Shown: positions 57,890-64,000 of the stretch, piece by piece
Numbering within the stretch: the first letter of the stretch is position 1
Layout of the letters: every line of letters begins with the position of its first letter
Assembly (NCBI RefSeq): GCF_025999835.1
Contig: NZ_AP025628.1
Coordinates: forward strand, 310,001 to 374,000
Reading direction: 5' to 3'
Length of the DNA: 64,000 nt
Source of the DNA: Caldinitratiruptor microaerophilus
Lineage (GTDB): Bacteria > Bacillota > Sulfobacillia > Symbiobacteriales > ZC4RG38
Translations under genes and position numbers: made by a program
The notes under the pieces: model-generated
Seen by the model: the letters and a program-made list of their open reading frames with translations, nothing else
What the model was told of the DNA's origin: nothing
The model's database searches: none

Positions 57890-59491
57890 CAGGAGTTACG
57901 CAACTCCGGTTTCTGAGAGGCCGAAAAGGTGGGTTGGAGCAGGTCTGCGTGGGGACCGGGGAAGAGAGTGAAAAGGAGAACGTACAGAGCGAGGGCTCTG
58001 TTGCTGCCAGTAGATGGATGTTGCACTTCGTTCCTGCGTCTCCCCACCCGTTCGTGCGCGGATGCCGTCAGCCGGCGGCCAGGTAAGGCAGTTGCTCAGC
58101 AGGCGCGACCCGTAGGGCGGCATACAGTTCCTGGGCGAGCCAGCGAAGCGGCTTGTTGCCCTGCCTGCCTGCACGAAGCCGGCGGTAGACGAAGGTGAGG
58201 AAGAGGTTGAAGGCCACCGCCAGGAGCAGCCAGGTGTTGAAGAGTGCCCCGGGACTCTGGTGGGCGAAGGCATGGTTCCAGTGGAACTCGTGCTTGAGCT
58301 GATGAAAGCCGGTGTTTTCCAGGTTCCAGCGGTGATGAGCCGCTTCCCACAGAGCCCGGGTAGGGAGCTGCCCCGGGGAGAGGTTGGTGACGTAGAAGGC
58401 CCGGGGGCGGAGCCTGCCGGGGGAGGGCATGCGTCGACGGCGGGTGGCGGGTTCGGGGAGTTCCTCCTCGTCCACGATCAAGACCCGGAGGGTACCAGGG
58501 TAGGAATCCCACGAAGTGAACCCGTCCTCATCCCAGGCATGGACGCGGAGGCGGTGGTGGCCCCAGGCGGCCTCCCACCGGTCGGCTTGGGAGCGGGCGG
58601 CCAGGGCCTGGGCGTCGCGGAGCAGGTGGCGGCGCTCGTGGTCTTTGACCCGGACGATGAAGCCGCGGCCAAACCGGTGGATCTGGGCCAGGAAGGGTCC
58701 GTTGGCGAAGCCGGCGTCGAGGAGGAAGACATGGAGCCAGGGAAAGGTGTTGGCAAGCCGTTCGAGCAGGCGACTGGCCGCGGCCACTTCGGACTCGCCC
58801 GGAAGGACGGGTTCCAGGTCGAGGAGGATGCGGGGGTGGGTGCCGACGGTAGAGGCGACGACGACGCGGTGGTAGTACTCGACCTGGCCGTCGGCTCGGG
58901 TGCGGGTGGCACAGTGGGTACAGTGGCGGTGGTCCGAGCGGATGGGTTCGGTGCCGTCGATGGCGACCATGACGAAGGGGCCGATGGAGCCGGGGGACCA
59001 GAGTTTGTTGCGGCGCATGCGGCGAATGAGCGGGACGAGAAGTTGGGCGCGAAGGCAGTCGCGGTCGAGCTGAGCGGCGATCCGGGCGAGGGAGTCGGCG
59101 CTGATGTGGCGGCGGGTGAGGCGGTGGAGGGAACGACGGTCGAGGAGGCGGCCGAGTTCCTCGCGGCTGTGAACGCGGGCGGCGAAACCGAGGATCCAGG
59201 CCAAAAGGGCGGAGTCGGTGGGGATCTGAACCCGGGTGGGATGGCGGCGGGCGTGAACGCGGCGGAGGTGCTGGGGGAGCAGGAACGTGTTGGAGACGTA
59301 GCGAAGGAACTGCTTGAGCAGTTTCATTCTCGACCTCCCCGGCCACCCGTTTGGGAGAGGATGGGTGGGCCGGGATTCTTCTTCGCGCCTTACCAACAAA
59401 TTCCTTCCGGACCGCGAATTTTGCCGCTCAAGGGAAAGGCCGCGAATTGTCACTGCGGTGCGGCACAGCAGGAGGAGTTGCGTAGCTCCTG
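57890..59491 (-). mobile_element. IS4-like insertion sequence, copy 1 of 3
   Basis: 1602 bp. Ends are CAGGAGTTACGCAACTCC at the left and the complement of CAGGAGCTACGCAACTCC at the right, so the terminal inverted repeats are about 18 bp with one difference. Each end is itself nearly palindromic (GGAGTT-ACGC-AACTCC). One transposase gene fills most of it. Subterminal CCGCGAATT occurs twice (59412-59420 and 59440-59448), a possible transposase or regulator site. Confidence 0.93.
58068..59327 (-). CDS. IS4-family-like DDE transposase, copy 1
   Basis: 419 residues from ATG 59327 with GGGGAGG upstream. The longer frame (to 59453) has no ribosome site. The catalytic residues read as FVMVAIDGTEPIRSDH (first D), HVFLLDAGFANGPFL (second D) and the helix HHRWNLENTGFHQLKHEFHW (E, with the R-x3-E form of the IS4 signature). 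A small HCTHC motif near residue 133 could bind zinc. The protein appears complete and active. Confidence 0.93.
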   Translation of the reverse strand: MKLLKQFLRYVSNTFLLPQHLRRVHARRHPTRVQIPTDSALLAWILGFAARVHSREELGRLLDRRSLHRLTRRHISADSLARIAAQLDRDCLRAQLLVPLIRRMRRNKLWSPGSIGPFVMVAIDGTEPIRSDHRHCTHCATRTRADGQVEYYHRVVVASTVGTHPRILLDLEPVLPGESEVAAASRLLERLANTFPWLHVFLLDAGFANGPFLAQIHRFGRGFIVRVKDHERRHLLRDAQALAARSQADRWEAAWGHHRLRVHAWDEDGFTSWDSYPGTLRVLIVDEEELPEPATRRRRMPSPGRLRPRAFYVTNLSPGQLPTRALWEAAHHRWNLENTGFHQLKHEFHWNHAFAHQSPGALFNTWLLLAVAFNLFLTFVYRRLRAGRQGNKPLRWLAQELYAALRVAPAEQLPYLAAG

Positions 59492-59500
59492 GCCGGGTGC
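59492..59500 (+). repeat. 9-bp repeat between IS copies 1 and 2
   Basis: GCCGGGTGC, shared as right flank of copy 1 and left flank of copy 2. Confidence 0.9.
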
Positions 59501-61102
59501 CAGGAGTTACGCAACTCCGGTTTCTGAGAGGCCGAAAAGGTGGGTTGGAGCAGGTCTGCGTGGGGACCGGGGAAGAGAGTGAAAAGGAGAACGTACAGAG
59601 CGAGGGCTCTGTTGCTGCCAGTAGATGGATGTTGCACTTCGTTCCTGCGTCTCCCCACCCGTTCGTGCGCGGATGCCGTCAGCCGGCGGCCAGGTAAGGC
59701 AGTTGCTCAGCAGGCGCGACCCGTAGGGCGGCATACAGTTCCTGGGCGAGCCAGCGAAGCGGCTTGTTGCCCTGCCTGCCTGCACGAAGCCGGCGGTAGA
59801 CGAAGGTGAGGAAGAGGTTGAAGGCCACCGCCAGGAGCAGCCAGGTGTTGAAGAGTGCCCCGGGACTCTGGTGGGCGAAGGCATGGTTCCAGTGGAACTC
59901 GTGCTTGAGCTGATGAAAGCCGGTGTTTTCCAGGTTCCAGCGGTGATGAGCCGCTTCCCACAGAGCCCGGGTAGGGAGCTGCCCCGGGGAGAGGTTGGTG
60001 ACGTAGAAGGCCCGGGGGCGGAGCCTGCCGGGGGAGGGCATGCGTCGACGGCGGGTGGCGGGTTCGGGGAGTTCCTCCTCGTCCACGATCAAGACCCGGA
60101 GGGTACCAGGGTAGGAATCCCACGAAGTGAACCCGTCCTCATCCCAGGCATGGACGCGGAGGCGGTGGTGGCCCCAGGCGGCCTCCCACCGGTCGGCTTG
60201 GGAGCGGGCGGCCAGGGCCTGGGCGTCGCGGAGCAGGTGGCGGCGCTCGTGGTCTTTGACCCGGACGATGAAGCCGCGGCCAAACCGGTGGATCTGGGCC
60301 AGGAAGGGTCCGTTGGCGAAGCCGGCGTCGAGGAGGAAGACATGGAGCCAGGGAAAGGTGTTGGCAAGCCGTTCGAGCAGGCGACTGGCCGCGGCCACTT
60401 CGGACTCGCCCGGAAGGACGGGTTCCAGGTCGAGGAGGATGCGGGGGTGGGTGCCGACGGTAGAGGCGACGACGACGCGGTGGTAGTACTCGACCTGGCC
60501 GTCGGCTCGGGTGCGGGTGGCACAGTGGGTACAGTGGCGGTGGTCCGAGCGGATGGGTTCGGTGCCGTCGATGGCGACCATGACGAAGGGGCCGATGGAG
60601 CCGGGGGACCAGAGTTTGTTGCGGCGCATGCGGCGAATGAGCGGGACGAGAAGTTGGGCGCGAAGGCAGTCGCGGTCGAGCTGAGCGGCGATCCGGGCGA
60701 GGGAGTCGGCGCTGATGTGGCGGCGGGTGAGGCGGTGGAGGGAACGACGGTCGAGGAGGCGGCCGAGTTCCTCGCGGCTGTGAACGCGGGCGGCGAAACC
60801 GAGGATCCAGGCCAAAAGGGCGGAGTCGGTGGGGATCTGAACCCGGGTGGGATGGCGGCGGGCGTGAACGCGGCGGAGGTGCTGGGGGAGCAGGAACGTG
60901 TTGGAGACGTAGCGAAGGAACTGCTTGAGCAGTTTCATTCTCGACCTCCCCGGCCACCCGTTTGGGAGAGGATGGGTGGGCCGGGATTCTTCTTCGCGCC
61001 TTACCAACAAATTCCTTCCGGACCGCGAATTTTGCCGCTCAAGGGAAAGGCCGCGAATTGTCACTGCGGTGCGGCACAGCAGGAGGAGTTGCGTAGCTCC
61101 TG
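59501..61102 (-). mobile_element. IS4-like insertion sequence, copy 2 of 3
   Basis: 1602 bp, offset exactly 1611 bp from copy 1, same orientation. All reading frames I compared are identical to copy 1. Confidence 0.93.
59679..60938 (-). CDS. IS4-family-like DDE transposase, copy 2
   Basis: 419 residues, identical in translation to copy 1, with the same ATG, ribosome site and DDE residues. Confidence 0.93.
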   Translation of the reverse strand: MKLLKQFLRYVSNTFLLPQHLRRVHARRHPTRVQIPTDSALLAWILGFAARVHSREELGRLLDRRSLHRLTRRHISADSLARIAAQLDRDCLRAQLLVPLIRRMRRNKLWSPGSIGPFVMVAIDGTEPIRSDHRHCTHCATRTRADGQVEYYHRVVVASTVGTHPRILLDLEPVLPGESEVAAASRLLERLANTFPWLHVFLLDAGFANGPFLAQIHRFGRGFIVRVKDHERRHLLRDAQALAARSQADRWEAAWGHHRLRVHAWDEDGFTSWDSYPGTLRVLIVDEEELPEPATRRRRMPSPGRLRPRAFYVTNLSPGQLPTRALWEAAHHRWNLENTGFHQLKHEFHWNHAFAHQSPGALFNTWLLLAVAFNLFLTFVYRRLRAGRQGNKPLRWLAQELYAALRVAPAEQLPYLAAG

Positions 61103-61111
61103 GCCGGGTGC
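61103..61111 (+). repeat. 9-bp repeat between IS copies 2 and 3
   Basis: GCCGGGTGC, single copy between two elements. Confidence 0.9.
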
Positions 61112-62713
61112 CAGGAGTTACGCAACTCCGGTTTCTGAGAGGCCGAAAAGGTGGGTTGGAGCAGGTCTGCGTGGGGACCGGGGAAGAGAGTGAAAAGGAG
61201 AACGTACAGAGCGAGGGCTCTGTTGCTGCCAGTAGATGGATGTTGCACTTCGTTCCTGCGTCTCCCCACCCGTTCGTGCGCGGATGCCGTCAGCCGGCGG
61301 CCAGGTAAGGCAGTTGCTCAGCAGGCGCGACCCGTAGGGCGGCATACAGTTCCTGGGCGAGCCAGCGAAGCGGCTTGTTGCCCTGCCTGCCTGCACGAAG
61401 CCGGCGGTAGACGAAGGTGAGGAAGAGGTTGAAGGCCACCGCCAGGAGCAGCCAGGTGTTGAAGAGTGCCCCGGGACTCTGGTGGGCGAAGGCATGGTTC
61501 CAGTGGAACTCGTGCTTGAGCTGATGAAAGCCGGTGTTTTCCAGGTTCCAGCGGTGATGAGCCGCTTCCCACAGAGCCCGGGTAGGGAGCTGCCCCGGGG
61601 AGAGGTTGGTGACGTAGAAGGCCCGGGGGCGGAGCCTGCCGGGGGAGGGCATGCGTCGACGGCGGGTGGCGGGTTCGGGGAGTTCCTCCTCGTCCACGAT
61701 CAAGACCCGGAGGGTACCAGGGTAGGAATCCCACGAAGTGAACCCGTCCTCATCCCAGGCATGGACGCGGAGGCGGTGGTGGCCCCAGGCGGCCTCCCAC
61801 CGGTCGGCTTGGGAGCGGGCGGCCAGGGCCTGGGCGTCGCGGAGCAGGTGGCGGCGCTCGTGGTCTTTGACCCGGACGATGAAGCCGCGGCCAAACCGGT
61901 GGATCTGGGCCAGGAAGGGTCCGTTGGCGAAGCCGGCGTCGAGGAGGAAGACATGGAGCCAGGGAAAGGTGTTGGCAAGCCGTTCGAGCAGGCGACTGGC
62001 CGCGGCCACTTCGGACTCGCCCGGAAGGACGGGTTCCAGGTCGAGGAGGATGCGGGGGTGGGTGCCGACGGTAGAGGCGACGACGACGCGGTGGTAGTAC
62101 TCGACCTGGCCGTCGGCTCGGGTGCGGGTGGCACAGTGGGTACAGTGGCGGTGGTCCGAGCGGATGGGTTCGGTGCCGTCGATGGCGACCATGACGAAGG
62201 GGCCGATGGAGCCGGGGGACCAGAGTTTGTTGCGGCGCATGCGGCGAATGAGCGGGACGAGAAGTTGGGCGCGAAGGCAGTCGCGGTCGAGCTGAGCGGC
62301 GATCCGGGCGAGGGAGTCGGCGCTGATGTGGCGGCGGGTGAGGCGGTGGAGGGAACGACGGTCGAGGAGGCGGCCGAGTTCCTCGCGGCTGTGAACGCGG
62401 GCGGCGAAACCGAGGATCCAGGCCAAAAGGGCGGAGTCGGTGGGGATCTGAACCCGGGTGGGATGGCGGCGGGCGTGAACGCGGCGGAGGTGCTGGGGGA
62501 GCAGGAACGTGTTGGAGACGTAGCGAAGGAACTGCTTGAGCAGTTTCATTCTCGACCTCCCCGGCCACCCGTTTGGGAGAGGATGGGTGGGCCGGGATTC
62601 TTCTTCGCGCCTTACCAACAAATTCCTTCCGGACCGCGAATTTTGCCGCTCAAGGGAAAGGCCGCGAATTGTCACTGCGGTGCGGCACAGCAGGAGGAGT
62701 TGCGTAGCTCCTG
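61112..62713 (-). mobile_element. IS4-like insertion sequence, copy 3 of 3
   Basis: 1602 bp, again offset 1611 bp. Its outer end lies 18 bp before the -35 box of the secD promoter. Confidence 0.93.
61290..62549 (-). CDS. IS4-family-like DDE transposase, copy 3
   Basis: 419 residues, identical in translation to copies 1 and 2. The open frame extends upstream to 62753 because the secD promoter region happens to lack stops, but ATG 62549 has the ribosome site. Confidence 0.93.
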   Translation of the reverse strand: MKLLKQFLRYVSNTFLLPQHLRRVHARRHPTRVQIPTDSALLAWILGFAARVHSREELGRLLDRRSLHRLTRRHISADSLARIAAQLDRDCLRAQLLVPLIRRMRRNKLWSPGSIGPFVMVAIDGTEPIRSDHRHCTHCATRTRADGQVEYYHRVVVASTVGTHPRILLDLEPVLPGESEVAAASRLLERLANTFPWLHVFLLDAGFANGPFLAQIHRFGRGFIVRVKDHERRHLLRDAQALAARSQADRWEAAWGHHRLRVHAWDEDGFTSWDSYPGTLRVLIVDEEELPEPATRRRRMPSPGRLRPRAFYVTNLSPGQLPTRALWEAAHHRWNLENTGFHQLKHEFHWNHAFAHQSPGALFNTWLLLAVAFNLFLTFVYRRLRAGRQGNKPLRWLAQELYAALRVAPAEQLPYLAAG

Positions 62714-62722
62714 GCCGGGTGC
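62714..62722 (+). repeat. 9-bp target-site repeat, right flank of IS copy 3
   Basis: GCCGGGTGC followed by GGCC, matching the left flank at 57881 and confirming 9-bp target duplication. Confidence 0.9.
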
Positions 62723-62730
62723 GGCCTTCG

Positions 62731-62759
62731 TTGACACCGCCAGGGGCGAACACTATAAT
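62731..62759 (+). promoter_or_regulatory. Consensus sigma-A promoter of secD
   Basis: TTGACA (62731-62736), 17-bp spacer, TATAAT (62754-62759): a perfect match to consensus, 63 bp upstream of the secD start and just outside the IS array. Confidence 0.93.
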
Positions 62760-62822
62760 GGACCCCGGACTTCACGTCGTGTGTCTTTCGTTATAAGAAG
62801 CGGCGCAGAAGGGGGCCTACCC

Positions 62823-64000
62823 ATGCGCGTGCGCTCGGCGGCGGCGCTGTTGGCTCTGCTGCTCCTCATCGGCGGAGCCGGCTATTATTTTCTGCGGGTT
62901 AAACCACTGTATAACCTCATGAAGCAAGGGCTGGATATCAAGGGCGGCGTGCGCCTGGTGCTGGAAGGGGTGGACACCCCCGAGGCCAAGGTGACCCGGG
63001 ACGCCATGCAGCGTGCGATGGACGTCATCGAGTACCGGGTCAACAAGCTGGGGGTCAGCGAGCCGAACATCCAGCTCGAGGGCGACCGCCGCATCATCGT
63101 CGAGCTCGCCGACGTGCCCAACGTGGAGCAGGCCCGCCAGGTGATCGGCAAGACGGCGCTCCTCAAGTTCGTCGACCCCGACGGCAACACCGTCCTGACC
63201 GGCAAGGACCTGGTCAAGGCCCAGGTCATCCAGACCGGCCAGGGCCGCACGGAGTTCGGCGTGTCCCTGGAGCTGTCGCCCGAGGGCACCAAGAAGTTCG
63301 CCGACGCCACCACGAAGTTCGTGGGCCGGCAGATCGCCATCTACCTCGACGAGGACGTGATCTCCGCCCCCGTTGTCAACGAGCCGATCCCCAGCGGCCG
63401 GGCGCAGATCACCGGCAACTTCACGGCCGAGAGCGCCAAGCAGCTGGCCGACCTCCTCAACGGCGGCGCGCTGCCGGTGAAGCTCAACATCATCGAGAAC
63501 CGGACGGTCAGCGCCACGCTCGGGCGGACGGCCCTGGCGCTCAGCCTGCGGGCCGGGCTCATCGGGCTCGGGCTGGTGGCGGCCTACATGGTGCTCTTCT
63601 ACCGGGTGCCCGGCCTCCTCGCCGACTTCGCCCTCGTCCTGTATCTCCTCCTGACCCTCGGCGTCCTGTACGGCATCGGCGCCGTGCTGACCCTGCCCGG
63701 CATCGCCGGCATCGTGCTCTCCCTGGGCATGGCCGTCGACGCCAACGTGCTCATCTTCGAGCGGGTGAAGGACGAGCTGCGCCGGGGGACGGGGCTCCGG
63801 AGCGCGATCGACGCCGGCTTCAAGCGGGCGTTCTCCGCGATCCTGGACTCCAACGTGACGACGGTCGTGGCGGCGGCGGTGCTGTACTGGCTCGGCACCG
63901 GGCCCATCCGGGGCTTCGGGCTGACCCTGGGCCTGGGCGTCCTGATCTCGATGTTCACGGCCATCACGTTCAGCCGCTGGCTCCTGAAGCTGGCGGTGGG
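62823..64000 (+). CDS. secD: Protein translocase subunit SecD, partial at window end
   Basis: 392 residues are present and the frame is still open at 64000. SecD with SecF uses the proton gradient to help pull secreted proteins through SecYEG. The first membrane segment (AALLALLLLIGGAGYYFL) is followed by LKQGLDIKGGVRLVLE-like sequence (here MKQGLDIKGGVRLVLEG), the P1 domain, and a C-terminal membrane domain with LNIIENRTVSATLG, GIAGIVLSLGMAVDANVLIF and FERVKDELRRG. The GMAVDANVLIFERVKDE motif is diagnostic of the SecD/RND group. ATG 62823 has AAGGGGG upstream. It is driven by the consensus promoter. Confidence 0.97.
   Translation, partial: MRVRSAAALLALLLLIGGAGYYFLRVKPLYNLMKQGLDIKGGVRLVLEGVDTPEAKVTRDAMQRAMDVIEYRVNKLGVSEPNIQLEGDRRIIVELADVPNVEQARQVIGKTALLKFVDPDGNTVLTGKDLVKAQVIQTGQGRTEFGVSLELSPEGTKKFADATTKFVGRQIAIYLDEDVISAPVVNEPIPSGRAQITGNFTAESAKQLADLLNGGALPVKLNIIENRTVSATLGRTALALSLRAGLIGLGLVAAYMVLFYRVPGLLADFALVLYLLLTLGVLYGIGAVLTLPGIAGIVLSLGMAVDANVLIFERVKDELRRGTGLRSAIDAGFKRAFSAILDSNVTTVVAAAVLYWLGTGPIRGFGLTLGLGVLISMFTAITFSRWLLKLAV

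Noticed and set aside
58260-59582. Long plus-strand frames of 440 codons inside each IS copy
   Set aside because: They are the antisense shadow of the transposase, with no ribosome site and Gly/Glu/Val-biased composition.

Overview
The window comes from a high-GC, spore-forming Gram-positive bacterium, most likely a high-GC Bacillota lineage of the Symbiobacterium/Thermaerobacter type. Evidence for this is a complete gerA-gerB-gerC-type germination operon, the Bacillus-style heme order hemA-hemX-hemC-hemD-hemB, GTG/TTG starts with strong GGAGG ribosome binding sites, sigma-A-like promoters and a PTS permease. The species assignment is inference from gene content only.

Layout. 1-6.4 kb: end of sucD, a carboxymuconolactone-decarboxylase/AhpD-like gene interrupted by an in-frame TGA with a perfect hairpin just behind it (candidate selenoprotein), a methyltransferase, an ECF-like sigma factor with a membrane partner, a GntR regulator, ubiX and a small membrane-anchored protein. 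6.4-9.9 kb: a lipoprotein beta-propeller, a small anchored protein and a junction of two damaged genes. 9.7-13.7 kb: quinone block ubiD-ubiA-menG(ubiE) behind a good promoter with a hairpin in its leader. With ubiX upstream this fits the late steps of menaquinone synthesis, probably the futalosine route. 13.7-18.9 kb: hemAXCDB with a strong promoter and a long terminator hairpin. 19-20.3 kb: Fur-box-controlled FTR1 iron permease plus cupredoxin. 20.8-24.1 kb: YciI, a cysteine-synthase-like enzyme and a CheX-EAL fusion. 24.3-28.9 kb: soluble NAD-dependent formate dehydrogenase (NuoEF fusion, HoxU-like subunit, FdhA with Cys at the Sec position). 28.9-31.3 kb: uppP and three tandem hydrophobic 'NP-repeat' proteins of unknown family. 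31.4-35.9 kb: methylmalonyl-CoA mutase (split B12 subunit), MeaB and acyl-CoA dehydrogenase.

36.8-40.9 kb: a fourth NP-repeat protein, then a 95-nt tRNA on the minus strand with a selenocysteine-tRNA-like body (4-nt D-loop, long variable arm, 13-nt 3' branch) but a GCA anticodon and U discriminator, the identity marks of tRNA-Cys. This is the most unusual object in the window. It is followed by a coiled-coil protein and cysK plus a cystathionine gamma-synthase/lyase. 41-43.7 kb: chemoreceptor, TatA, YitT. 43.7-48.3 kb: germination operon. 48.3-57.8 kb: MBL and PHP hydrolases, a GH4 glycosidase and ChbG-like deacetylase, a lower-GC restriction-modification pair, a glucose/GlcNAc-type PTS IICBA, signal peptidase I and DedA. 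The last 6 kb hold three apparently identical copies of a 1602-bp IS4-like element, head to tail and sharing 9-bp target duplications, inserted just upstream of a consensus promoter and secD (cut by the window end).
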